A stretch of DNA of 64,000 nt from Zavarzinia marina (GTDB taxonomy: Bacteria > Pseudomonadota > Alphaproteobacteria > Zavarziniales > Zavarziniaceae), in assembly GCF_021568905.1 (NCBI RefSeq), contig NZ_JAKGSB010000001.1:62001-126000 (forward strand). Direction: 5' to 3'. Made by a program: the position numbers and the translations under genes. The first letter of the stretch is position 1. The number at the start of each line of letters is the position of its first letter. The notes under the pieces are model-generated. The model did no database searches and had not been told where the DNA came from. It worked only from the letters and a program-made list of their open reading frames with translations. Below, piece after piece: positions 34,971 to 43,089 of this stretch.

Positions 34971-34980
34971 GGGGGCAGGG

Positions 34981-35187
34981 CTACAATCCCTTCTGGTAGC
35001 GTTCCAGCTCGTCGGGATCATAGCCCTGGTCCATCAGGACCATCTCGTCCAGATCGAAATCGAAGCGCAGGACCCGGCCCAACAGGCGCCGGGCCAGGCG
35101 GTCGAGCAGGGTCTGGTTGCGCGACGCCCGCTTGGCGAGCGCGAAGCCCGCCTTGGCGGCAAGGGCGCGGAGCGCATAGGCGGTCAT
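34981..35187 (-). CDS. 68-aa protein coupled to the acetylene hydratase-like gene
   Basis: The ATG at 35187 overlaps the TGA of the molybdo/tungstoenzyme gene (ATGA), so translation should be coupled. The N-terminal half is basic and helical (AKAGFALAKRASRNQTLLDRLARRLLGRVL); the end is acidic with LDEMVLMDQGYDPDELERYQKGL. It has no cysteines and no membrane span. I do not recognise a family. Small partners of molybdoenzymes are often maturation chaperones, which is one guess. Confidence 0.6.
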   Translation of the reverse strand: MTAYALRALAAKAGFALAKRASRNQTLLDRLARRLLGRVLRFDFDLDEMVLMDQGYDPDELERYQKGL

Positions 35188-37430
35188 GCCGCACCTCCCG
35201 CTTGCTTCGAGATCCGGCAGGGCACGCCCTTCAGATGCGGGATGCCCTGCTCCCGGTCCAGGAAATCGCCATCGTCCGGGCACAGCAGGGCATCGGCATA
35301 GCGAAGCGCGCCCGACAGTTCGCCGGCCCCCCGCGCCATTTCCGGTTTCCACCAGCCGTGCGGAATGCGCACCAGGCCATCGGGCATGTTGGCGCGGATG
35401 CCGACCGTGATCTCGATGGCGCCGGTCCGGGTTTCGACCTTGACCCATTCGCCTTCCCGAAGATCCCAATCGCTCGCGGTGGCCGGGCTGACGAACAATA
35501 CGGGTTCCGGCTTGCGGGCGCGCATTTCCGGGATGTGGCGGCCGCCGGTCTGGAAATATTCGGCCTCGCGCACGCCGGTGAACAGGTCCAGCGGATAATC
35601 CGGGTCGGGCGGCGGCGCATCGCGCCAATAGGGCAGGGGATCGAAACCGAGGTCTTCCAGGATGGAAGAGCGCAGTTCCACCTTGCCGCTCGGCGTGGCG
35701 AAGCCCGTCCGTTCGTATTTACGGAATTCCAGCTTGTCGGCGTGGACGTCGTAAACCTCTGCGAAGGTTTCGAAATCCATGCCGAGGCCGGCGATGCGCC
35801 AGTCGTAGAAATCCTCGATCGTCGCCCAGGGCACGAGGTCCGGCCGGTCCAGGGCGCCGGCGATACCCTTCCAGAAGGCGAAGGTGCTGCGGCATTCGCC
35901 GGGCGGCTCCATCGACTTCTGCGACGGTTTGTAGAGCGACAGCCAGCCATAGCCGTCGAACATCCAGGGGCGTTCCAGCCAGGAATCACCGGGCAGGACA
36001 TAGTCGGCCAATTGCGCCGTCGGCGTCATGACGTGTTCCTGAACGACGATCAGGTCCTGGTTCATGAAGGCGCGCAGGATCAGCGGCATATTGGCATAGC
36101 CGAGCAGCGTGTTGTTGCCGATGGAGAACAGCGCCTTCACCGGATAGGGACCTTCGCCGGCCATGGCCCGGAATACGGCGGACGGGTTCGCCATGAAACA
36201 GCCCGTGACCTGATTGGCGTATTCATGGCCCCAGACCCGCTTGCACGGCTCGCGCAGCGCCGCCTGGCCGCGATAGGTGAAGACGGGGTGCGTGTCGGCG
36301 CCGAGTTGCTTGGCCTTCTGGCTTTCCGGCAGCACGTGGTGCATCTCGATCTCGGACTCGGGCACGATCTGGGGATGGAAGCCCATCATGGCCTCGCCCC
36401 CCGGCACGTCCAGGTAACCGCAGACGGCACGCAGGATGGTTTGCAGCCGAATGCCCGACGTGCTGTTCCGCTGCTGATCGGTGATCGGCGTCCAGGGGAT
36501 CACGGACGGTCCCATGGTCGCATACATCCGTGCCGCCTTGGCGATCAGATCGGGCGCGCAGCCGGTGATGGCGGCGACGCGTTCCAGCGGAAATTCGTCG
36601 ACCCGGCGGCGCAGGTCCTCGAAACCCAGGCACCAGCGCGCCACGAAATCGCGGTCATAAAGCCCTTCGTCGAAAATGACCTTCAGCCAGCCCATCATCA
36701 TGGCGGCGTCGGTGCCGACCTTCAGCGGCAGCCAAAGATCGGCCAGTTCGGCGCATTCGCTCTTCCTGGGGTCGAGCACGATCAGCTTGCCGCCGCGCGC
36801 CTTCACGCGCTGGATCTGGTTGTAGACGGGAACCCATGAGTTACGGCCGGGATTGTGCCCGAAGAGCACGATGCAGCGCGTGTTGTCATAGTCCGGCCAG
36901 GGATACCAGCCATAGGTCAGGCGATTGACCGCCGCCGTATTGCCGGCGCAGAGCGCGACGCCGCTGATCCAATTGGGCGAGCCGACATGGTTCATCACCC
37001 GCCGCCCCAGGCCATGGTCCGTGCCCGTATTCCACTGGCTGGTGGAAACGGCCCAGGCTTCGGGGCCATGTTCGGCGATGATCGCCTTCAGGCGGGCGCC
37101 GATATCGGCCAGTGCCTCGTCCCAGGTGACGCGTTGCCATTGGCCCGAGCCCCGCTCGCCCACCCGCTTCATGGGGTGGAGAACACGATCGGGATTGGCG
37201 AAATTCTTCGGGGCGACGATCCCCTTGATGCAGATGTTGTCCTTGAAAAGCGGATTGTCCGAGGAGCGGACGCGGGTGACGCGCCCTTTCTGGATTTCGG
37301 TGACGACGCTGCAGGCAATGTCGCAACTGGAGCATAGCGCCTTTCGGGTTTCGACGCCGGGCCGCAGGTTCTTGCGTGGAATGCTGCGGCTCCCCGCAGC
37401 GGACGGCGTGACCGATGGTGCGCCCGGCAT
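35184..37430 (-). CDS. Molybdo/tungstopterin enzyme, acetylene hydratase-like (DMSO reductase family)
   Basis: The 748-aa protein has the domains of the DMSO reductase family. A [4Fe-4S] motif C33-x2-C36-x3-C40-x26-C67 is followed by the pterin domains (WDEALADI, GRNSWVP, IVLDPRKSECAELADLWLPLKVGTD, PTAQLADYVLPGDSWLERP) and the C-terminal barrel. Asp37 follows the second cluster Cys (CSSCDIAC) and Ile38 comes next, as Asp13 and Ile14 do in Pelobacter acetylenicus acetylene hydratase. A metal-ligand Cys161 lies in ALCAGNTAA. Trp199 and Trp313 lie 38 and 152 residues after it, exactly the spacing of Cys141, Trp179 and Trp293 in that enzyme (numbers from memory). There is no Tat signal and no electron-transfer gene nearby, which fits a cytoplasmic non-redox hydratase. 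Another hydroxylation or hydration is possible. Confidence 0.75.
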   Translation of the reverse strand: MPGAPSVTPSAAGSRSIPRKNLRPGVETRKALCSSCDIACSVVTEIQKGRVTRVRSSDNPLFKDNICIKGIVAPKNFANPDRVLHPMKRVGERGSGQWQRVTWDEALADIGARLKAIIAEHGPEAWAVSTSQWNTGTDHGLGRRVMNHVGSPNWISGVALCAGNTAAVNRLTYGWYPWPDYDNTRCIVLFGHNPGRNSWVPVYNQIQRVKARGGKLIVLDPRKSECAELADLWLPLKVGTDAAMMMGWLKVIFDEGLYDRDFVARWCLGFEDLRRRVDEFPLERVAAITGCAPDLIAKAARMYATMGPSVIPWTPITDQQRNSTSGIRLQTILRAVCGYLDVPGGEAMMGFHPQIVPESEIEMHHVLPESQKAKQLGADTHPVFTYRGQAALREPCKRVWGHEYANQVTGCFMANPSAVFRAMAGEGPYPVKALFSIGNNTLLGYANMPLILRAFMNQDLIVVQEHVMTPTAQLADYVLPGDSWLERPWMFDGYGWLSLYKPSQKSMEPPGECRSTFAFWKGIAGALDRPDLVPWATIEDFYDWRIAGLGMDFETFAEVYDVHADKLEFRKYERTGFATPSGKVELRSSILEDLGFDPLPYWRDAPPPDPDYPLDLFTGVREAEYFQTGGRHIPEMRARKPEPVLFVSPATASDWDLREGEWVKVETRTGAIEITVGIRANMPDGLVRIPHGWWKPEMARGAGELSGALRYADALLCPDDGDFLDREQGIPHLKGVPCRISKQAGGAA

Positions 37431-37503
37431 GATGCTTCTCCCTTTAAACGCGCGCTTCGATCCGCGCGCTTCTCTCTTGGCGCGTGACCCTCGCGCAATA
37501 TTG

Positions 37504-37515
37504 GTGTATATACAC
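37504..37515. promoter_or_regulatory. 12-bp perfect palindrome, probable MarR operator
   Basis: GTGTATATACAC lies in the 89-base gap between the divergent hydratase-like gene and marR, 4 bases before the marR ATG. Its AT core could also be the -10 of a leaderless marR transcript. Binding here would block both directions. Confidence 0.65.
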
Positions 37516-37519
37516 TGAA

Positions 37520-37999
37520 ATGACCCCGAAACGCTATCACCTTGACTATCTCGAAGCGGTCCGCAGTCAGCGGCACGTCTGTTTCGCCGAGCAATTGCGC
37601 TCGGCCAACCGGGCCATCACCAAGCTCTACACCGAGCATCTGGGCGATTCAGGCATCGGCATCGCGCAGTTCTCGCTGCTGATCCGGCTCTATTATTTCG
37701 GCGAGGTGACCATGTCGCGCCTCGCCCGCAATCTGGAGACGGACCGCACCACGCTCGCGCGCAACGTCCAGATCCTGGAACGTTCGGGCCATGTCGAGGT
37801 GGTCGAGGGCAAGGATCGCCGCAATCGCCTGGTGCGCCTGACCGACCGGGGCTTCGCGGCCCTGGAGATCGCCATTCCCCGCTGGCAGGAAGCGCAACGG
37901 GAACTGCACGAGCGCCTGGGCGGCCCGCAATGGGACGAGCTTTTCAAGGGGCTGCGCACCTTGGCGACCGTCGAAAGCGCGCTCCGTGATCCGGCCTGA
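37520..37999 (+). CDS. MarR-family regulator next to the acetylene hydratase-like gene
   Basis: The 159-aa protein has the MarR winged helix (IAQFSLLIRLYYFGEVTMSRLARNLETDRTTLARNVQILERSGHVEVVEGKDRRNRLVRLTDRG) with the DR-x-R wing and dimer helices at both ends. ATG 37520 was preferred to a GTG at 37484 because the longer form would place the palindrome inside the coding region. It probably represses the divergent enzyme gene and itself, with the enzyme's substrate or a related molecule as ligand. Confidence 0.85.
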   Translation: MTPKRYHLDYLEAVRSQRHVCFAEQLRSANRAITKLYTEHLGDSGIGIAQFSLLIRLYYFGEVTMSRLARNLETDRTTLARNVQILERSGHVEVVEGKDRRNRLVRLTDRGFAALEIAIPRWQEAQRELHERLGGPQWDELFKGLRTLATVESALRDPA

Positions 38000-38005
38000 G
38001 AGGCC

Positions 38006-38824
38006 TCACCCTGCGAGATAGCGGCGCCAGATCGCCTTGCCCCGGCGATCATAGGTGTCCATGGCGGCGATCAGGGCCGATAGGGCATCGGGCGGACATA
38101 GGGCGTCCGGCAGCAGGGGATCGCGCAGCACGGCGCGGATGGCGGCGCGGCCGACCAGCAGACATTCGGCGGCGGCCTCCGTCAGGGGGAGGTCGGCGAG
38201 GCGGGCGCTGCTCCGCGCCAGGTGGTGCGCCATCTCGACATGGCTTTGGCGCAGGTGATCGACCGGCCACAGGGTCTGGAACCGGGCCTGGCGCGTATCG
38301 TCCAGGGCCGCCGCCTCGACCAGCAGCAGGCTGGGCGCGCCATCGAGGGCCTGGAGGCGCCGGCGCATCACGGCGGCGCCGCCGGCCAGATTGTCCGGCC
38401 GGGCCCAGACGTTCGTTTCCGCCTCGGCGAAGCCTTCGAGTTCGAGGGCCCGCACCGTATGGCGCCAGATCGTGCGGTTGGCCCGTTCCGCCGGCCCGGC
38501 GACGGCCAGCAGCCAGCCGCCGTGCCACGGCCGGCGGCGTGCCTGCACATCGCGCCATTGCAGGATCCGCTGTTGCAGCGGCTCCGCCCTTGCGCCGATC
38601 GTATGGCGGCCACGATCCAGCGTGCGCACACGGCCTTCCTGGCGCAGCCGGGTGAGGGCGGTGCGGATGCCGGTCGCCTCCAGCCCGAAGGCGGTACCGG
38701 CATGGACGAGGTCGCGGGTGGAGAAATCCGGCGGCGTGCCGGTGTCCAGCAGGTCGAGGATCAGGGTCCGCGCGCTGATGGCCGGCCGCGCCGCTTCGAC
38801 ATATATGTTGCTATCGGTGTCCAT
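38006..38824 (-). CDS. PaaX-family transcriptional regulator
   Basis: The 272-aa protein has the PaaX layout: N-terminal GntR-like HTH (SARTLILDLLDTGTPPDFSTRDLVHAGTAFGLEATGIRTALTRLRQEGRV), a middle domain (GGWLLAVAGPAERANRTIWRHTVRALELEGFAEAETNVWARPDNL) and a helical C-terminus ending GKAIWRRYLAG. PaaX proteins repress phenylacetate genes and bind acyl-CoA thioesters. It is divergent from an acyl-CoA dehydrogenase gene across 70 bases, the likely target. Confidence 0.87.
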   Translation of the reverse strand: MDTDSNIYVEAARPAISARTLILDLLDTGTPPDFSTRDLVHAGTAFGLEATGIRTALTRLRQEGRVRTLDRGRHTIGARAEPLQQRILQWRDVQARRRPWHGGWLLAVAGPAERANRTIWRHTVRALELEGFAEAETNVWARPDNLAGGAAVMRRRLQALDGAPSLLLVEAAALDDTRQARFQTLWPVDHLRQSHVEMAHHLARSSARLADLPLTEAAAECLLVGRAAIRAVLRDPLLPDALCPPDALSALIAAMDTYDRRGKAIWRRYLAG

Positions 38825-38894
38825 ATCTGACAAAAAACGTAACAAATAAATCCAGGCTTGAGAATACGCCGAAGAGAACGAGGGAGACGAGATC

Positions 38895-40517
38895 ATGACC
38901 AGCCTGAAGCCGCTCGCCCAGCTCGAGACCCATGACGTCTTCAATCAGCCGCCGCCCTTCGAGGGTGTCAATCTGTTCACCGGCGATCTCGCCCTGGTGG
39001 ATGCCGTGCGCAATGCCGGCGGCGCCCATCACGAAGCGCGGCTGAGAGCGCTCGGCGCCCGTGCCGGCTCGGCGGAAGTGATCGACTGGGGCTATGAAGC
39101 CAACCGCAAGACACCCGAACTCGACACATTCGATCGCTATGGTCACCGCATCGACGAGGTGCGCTTCCACCCGACCTATCACCAGTTGATGGCTTTCGGC
39201 CTCGACAATGGCTTCGCCTCCATCGCCTGGGATGGTTCGCCCGCCGGCCACGTCGGCCATGCTGCCATCCTGTTCCTGGCGGGGCAGGCGGATTCGGGCA
39301 CGATCTGCCCCATGACCATGACCTATGCCGCCGTGCCCGCGCTGCGAGCAGAGCCTTCGGTGGCGGAAGTCTGGGTGCCCCGCATCACGGCCGGGCGTTA
39401 CGACCCGGCGGCGCGCCCGGCGCAAGAAAAGGCCGGCGTCACCATCGGCATGGCGATGACCGAGAAGCAGGGCGGCTCCGACGTCCGCGCCAATACCACA
39501 CGGGCCGTGCCCACCGGCGACGAGGGCTGGTACAGCCTGACCGGCCACAAATGGTTCTGCTCCGCCCCCATGTGCGACGCCTTCCTGACCCTGGCCTACG
39601 CGGAAGGCGGCATGACCTGTTTCCTGGTGCCGCGCTGGCTGCCGAACGGGGAGCGCAACGCGGGCTTCCGCGTCATGCGCCTCAAGGACAAGCTGGGCGA
39701 CCGTTCCAACGCCTCGTCCGAGATCGAATATCACGGGGCGCTCGCCCAGCGTCTCGGGCCCGAGGGGCGCGGCGTGGCGACCATCATTCAGATGGTCCAG
39801 CACACCCGCCTCGACTGCGTCATGGGTTCGGCCCAGATCATGCGCGCCGCCGTCGCCCAGGCGCTGTGGCACACCGCCCATCGCTCCGCCTTCCAGCGCC
39901 GGCTGGTCGATCAGCCGGCCATGTCCGCCGTGCTCGCCGATCTCGCGATCGAGAGCGAGGCGGCGACGGCGCTCGGCCTGCGGCTGGCCAAGGCCTTCGA
40001 CGACAGCGATCCGGTCGCCCGCCTGCTGACGCCGATCGCCAAATATTGGGTGTGCAAGCGCACCCCGGGCGTCGTCTACGAGGCAATGGAATGCCATGGC
40101 GGCGCGGGGTACATCGAGACCGGACCCATGGCGCGGCTGTTCCGCCAATCGCCCCTGAACGCGATCTGGGAAGGTTCGGGCAATGTCATCGCCCTCGACG
40201 TGCTGCGCGCCATGGCGCGGGAGCCGGAAGGGGTGCGCGCCATGCAGGATTATCTGGCGTCCCAGACCGGGCGAAACGCCGATTACGATGCCTGGATCGC
40301 CCGTATCGACCTGGCCAAGGTGACGGAGGCCAACGCCCGCATGCTGGTGGAACGCCTGGCGCTCGCCGCCCAGGCCGCCGTCCTCCTCGAATGGGACAAT
40401 CCGCTGGCGGATGCCTTCTGCGCCATCCGGCTGCGCGAGCGGGGCGCCGTCTATGGTGCCTTCGAAGCGGAGATCGACACCCGCGCCATCATCGACCGCG
40501 CCATGCCCCGCGCCTGA
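38895..40517 (+). CDS. AidB-like acyl-CoA dehydrogenase
   Basis: The 540-aa protein has AidB length and pattern: N-terminal NQPPPFEGVNLFTGD, MAMTEKQGGSDVRANTTRA, LTGHKWFCSAPMCDAFLTLAYAEGGMTCFLVPRW, RLKDKLGDRSNASSEIEYHGALA, and FRQSPLNAIWEGSGNVIALDVLRA with the FAD-side catalytic Glu in WEGSGN. AidB proteins bind FAD and DNA and are linked to alkylation stress, but members in catabolic loci beside PaaX may oxidise acyl-CoAs. The start follows AGGGAGAC. The 3' end overlaps the convergent hydroxylase gene by 67 bases. Confidence 0.88.
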   Translation: MTSLKPLAQLETHDVFNQPPPFEGVNLFTGDLALVDAVRNAGGAHHEARLRALGARAGSAEVIDWGYEANRKTPELDTFDRYGHRIDEVRFHPTYHQLMAFGLDNGFASIAWDGSPAGHVGHAAILFLAGQADSGTICPMTMTYAAVPALRAEPSVAEVWVPRITAGRYDPAARPAQEKAGVTIGMAMTEKQGGSDVRANTTRAVPTGDEGWYSLTGHKWFCSAPMCDAFLTLAYAEGGMTCFLVPRWLPNGERNAGFRVMRLKDKLGDRSNASSEIEYHGALAQRLGPEGRGVATIIQMVQHTRLDCVMGSAQIMRAAVAQALWHTAHRSAFQRRLVDQPAMSAVLADLAIESEAATALGLRLAKAFDDSDPVARLLTPIAKYWVCKRTPGVVYEAMECHGGAGYIETGPMARLFRQSPLNAIWEGSGNVIALDVLRAMAREPEGVRAMQDYLASQTGRNADYDAWIARIDLAKVTEANARMLVERLALAAQAAVLLEWDNPLADAFCAIRLRERGAVYGAFEAEIDTRAIIDRAMPRA

Positions 40518-42094
40518 GACGCCGGGCCCCGCAACAGGGCGAGGCCGTCGGCGAGCACGGAGGCGACCTCGGCGGCCGGGCCCTGGTGCAGGACGGTGCG
40601 GTCGGGCCGTACCAGGGCGACCCAATCCTTGGGGGCCGCGCCCGGCACCAGGGCGCCGGTCAGGTCCTCGAGCACGAGGCCGGTCTCGGCCCGGTGCAGG
40701 CATTGGCCGCGAAAACAGACCTGGGCCGGCAGGCCACCGACAGCCGATAGCGCGTCCTGCTGCGCCGGGCTCAGGCGGAAAGCGGCGTCGGTGCCGAAGC
40801 CAAGCAGCACCAGCCCGCAGCCGAGCGCATCGTCGCTGAGGTGGATGGCGCCGGCGGCATCACGGACCAGACCCTGGGGCAGCACGTCACCGGAGGCGAG
40901 ACGGCAATGGTGGCGGGCCCGGCGGAACAGGCCCTTGGCGAAGCGATTCTTCGGCTTGATGCCCAATTCGTCGAAATGGCGGCGCAAGGGCGGCGCCAGC
41001 CGGGCGAGGCGCATGGTGCCATGGACCAGCAGGGCCCTTATGGCGCCGGTCGGCATGACCAGCCGGCCCATGAATTTGGCAAGCCCGATCATCGCCTTGG
41101 CGTGGGGCCGGCGTTCCTGGTCGTAACTGTCGAGGATCGCGGCATCGGCCCTTCCCCGCAGGACGAAGGCGAGTTTCCAGGCGAGGTTGGCGGCGTCCCG
41201 CAGCCCCGCGACCAGCCCCTGACCGACGAAGGGCGGGGTGATATGGGCGGCATCGCCGGCCAGGAACACGCGGCCCCGGTGGAAATGGCGGGCGGCACGG
41301 GCATGGAAGCGATAGATCGCGCGGCGTTCGATCTCCACCGCGCGGCCGCCGGTCCAGGGGTTCAGCATTTCGGCGATCCGCGCCTCGTCCTCGAAGGCGG
41401 CGCGATCCTCGCCCTTGGCCAGCATGAATTCCCAACGCTCCCGCCCGCCCGGCGCCACCATATGGGGCGTGGGACGGCGGTGGTCGCAGATGAATTCGAC
41501 ATGATCGATCGGGCGCGGCACATGTCTGGCATCGACGATCAGCCAATCCTCGGCATAGCTGTCGCCGTCGAAGGCTTCGCCGATCAGGCGCCGGACCATG
41601 GAACCGGCGCCGTCCGCCCCGATCAGATAGCGCGCCTTGACCTCCACCGCCGAGCCGTCGGCGCGCGAAAGCCGGGCCGTGATACCGTCCCCGGTCTCCT
41701 CGAAGCCCTTGAATTCAGTGCCCGTCAGGCTGCGCACATGATCGTATTGCGACAGGTTCCGGCGGAGCGCGCGCTCCAGATCCGGCTGAAAGAAGGTGAC
41801 CAGCTTCGGGTGGCCGTCGATGGCGCCCAGCGAATTGATCCGCCCGAATTCGCCGAGCAGGGGCGAATGCATGCGCACCTCGGGGATCGCGATCCGCTCG
41901 AAGGCGCCATCGTCCAGCCCCGCCCATTGCAGGATGCGCAAGGCCTCATTGTCGAGGGCGATGGCGCGGGGGGCCATGAAGATATCGTCCGCCTTGTCGA
42001 TCACCACTGTATCGACACCCTGGCGCCCCAGCAGGTTGGCGAGCGCCGCGCCCACCGGCCCGAAGCCGACGATCAGGACCTCCGTCTCGATCAT
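40451..42094 (-). CDS. FAD-dependent aromatic hydroxylase (MhpA/PheA-type)
   Basis: The 547-aa class A flavin monooxygenase has the GxGxxG dinucleotide motif (VLIVGFGPVGAALANLLGRQG), the DG motif (YLIGADGAGSMVRRLIG) and the GD motif (GRVFLAGDAAHITPPFVGQGLVAGLRDAANLAWKL). The best family match is the 3-(3-hydroxyphenyl)propanoate hydroxylase group, which places a second hydroxyl on a phenolic ring before extradiol cleavage. It is the last gene of the TetR-controlled operon. The C-terminus overlaps the aidB-like gene on the other strand by 67 bases. Confidence 0.87.
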   Translation of the reverse strand: MIETEVLIVGFGPVGAALANLLGRQGVDTVVIDKADDIFMAPRAIALDNEALRILQWAGLDDGAFERIAIPEVRMHSPLLGEFGRINSLGAIDGHPKLVTFFQPDLERALRRNLSQYDHVRSLTGTEFKGFEETGDGITARLSRADGSAVEVKARYLIGADGAGSMVRRLIGEAFDGDSYAEDWLIVDARHVPRPIDHVEFICDHRRPTPHMVAPGGRERWEFMLAKGEDRAAFEDEARIAEMLNPWTGGRAVEIERRAIYRFHARAARHFHRGRVFLAGDAAHITPPFVGQGLVAGLRDAANLAWKLAFVLRGRADAAILDSYDQERRPHAKAMIGLAKFMGRLVMPTGAIRALLVHGTMRLARLAPPLRRHFDELGIKPKNRFAKGLFRRARHHCRLASGDVLPQGLVRDAAGAIHLSDDALGCGLVLLGFGTDAAFRLSPAQQDALSAVGGLPAQVCFRGQCLHRAETGLVLEDLTGALVPGAAPKDWVALVRPDRTVLHQGPAAEVASVLADGLALLRGPASQARGMARSMMARVSISASKAP

Positions 42095-42125
42095 GACGCT
42101 TCCTCCCCCCGTTTCTTCTTCTTGT

Positions 42126-43079
42126 TCAGGCGGTGATGGTCACGCGCTGTTCGCCCAGATCGACCACCCTGTCGGCGCTGGCGATGCTGGCGGTCACCAC
42201 GTCGCCGGGCTTCAGGTATTGCGGGCGCCTGGCCTGCATCCTGCCGAAGGTGGCCCAGAGCTTCTTCTCGGGCAGCAGCAATTGGGTGAGCTTGCGCACC
42301 AGGGGCGGCGGCACGCGCAGCGCACAGCCCGACGGCGTGCCGGTCAGCAGCAGATCGCCCGGTGCGACGTCGCTGAAGGTCGACAGTTCGGTGATCGTCT
42401 CGGCGGGCTTGAACACCAGATTGGCGGTCTCGTCCTGCTGGCGGATCTCGCCATTGACCGCCAGCGTCAGCGAGAGGTGGTCGAGATAGCGGAATTCCTC
42501 GCGCTCCAGAACCGCCAGATGGGGCCCGACCGGGCAGAAGCCGCGATAGCTCTTACCCTTGAAGAATTGCATCTGGGGCAATTGCACGTCGCGGGCAGAG
42601 ACGTCGTTGGCGATGACGAGCCCGAAGACGTAATCCGCCAGATTGCTTTCGGTCACCGTCACCGGGCCGGTGATCGCCGCCCGAAACACCAGGGCCAGTT
42701 CGATCTCATAGTCCAGCAGGCGGACATGGGCGGGGCGCGCGACCTTGCCCATGGGGGCGTTCAAACTGCAGTCCGATTTCTCGAAGAACATGTTGAAGAC
42801 TTTGTCGTCCGGGTTCACGCCGGATTCGATCATGTGCTGGCGGTAGTTGGCGCCCTGGCACAGCAGGCGCGCCGGCGCCGTCACCGGCGACAGCAACTCG
42901 ACGGCGGTGAAATCCACGCCGGGTGCGACGGTCCTTGCCTGGCGCCAGTCGGCTTCGCCATTCGCGATCAGGTCGGCGGTCGTCGCATAGGTGCCGGACA
43001 GCGGGCTGATGCCGCCGGGCAGGGCGACGCCCCAGGCGGTCGCACCGTCCTTGGCGAAACGGACGAGATTGGTGGCCAT
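42126..43079 (-). CDS. Fumarylacetoacetate hydrolase-family protein
   Basis: The 317-aa FAH-fold hydrolase/decarboxylase/isomerase has LLCQGANYRQHMIESG, DYEIELALVFRAAITG (metal Glu pair), VFGLVIANDVSARDVQ, KGKSYRGFCPVGPHL, GDLLLTGTPSGCALRVPP and KPGDVVTASI. In an operon with an extradiol dioxygenase it probably cleaves or tautomerises the ring-fission product. It ends 31 bases before the hydroxylase gene. Confidence 0.87.
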   Translation of the reverse strand: MATNLVRFAKDGATAWGVALPGGISPLSGTYATTADLIANGEADWRQARTVAPGVDFTAVELLSPVTAPARLLCQGANYRQHMIESGVNPDDKVFNMFFEKSDCSLNAPMGKVARPAHVRLLDYEIELALVFRAAITGPVTVTESNLADYVFGLVIANDVSARDVQLPQMQFFKGKSYRGFCPVGPHLAVLEREEFRYLDHLSLTLAVNGEIRQQDETANLVFKPAETITELSTFSDVAPGDLLLTGTPSGCALRVPPPLVRKLTQLLLPEKKLWATFGRMQARRPQYLKPGDVVTASIASADRVVDLGEQRVTITA

Positions 43080-43089
43080 TGCTGTCTCC

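Noticed and set aside
35184-37430. Formate dehydrogenase or nitrate reductase assignment
   Set aside because: The ligand region, the Asp after the second cluster Cys, lack of a Tat signal and absence of electron-transfer subunits fit neither.
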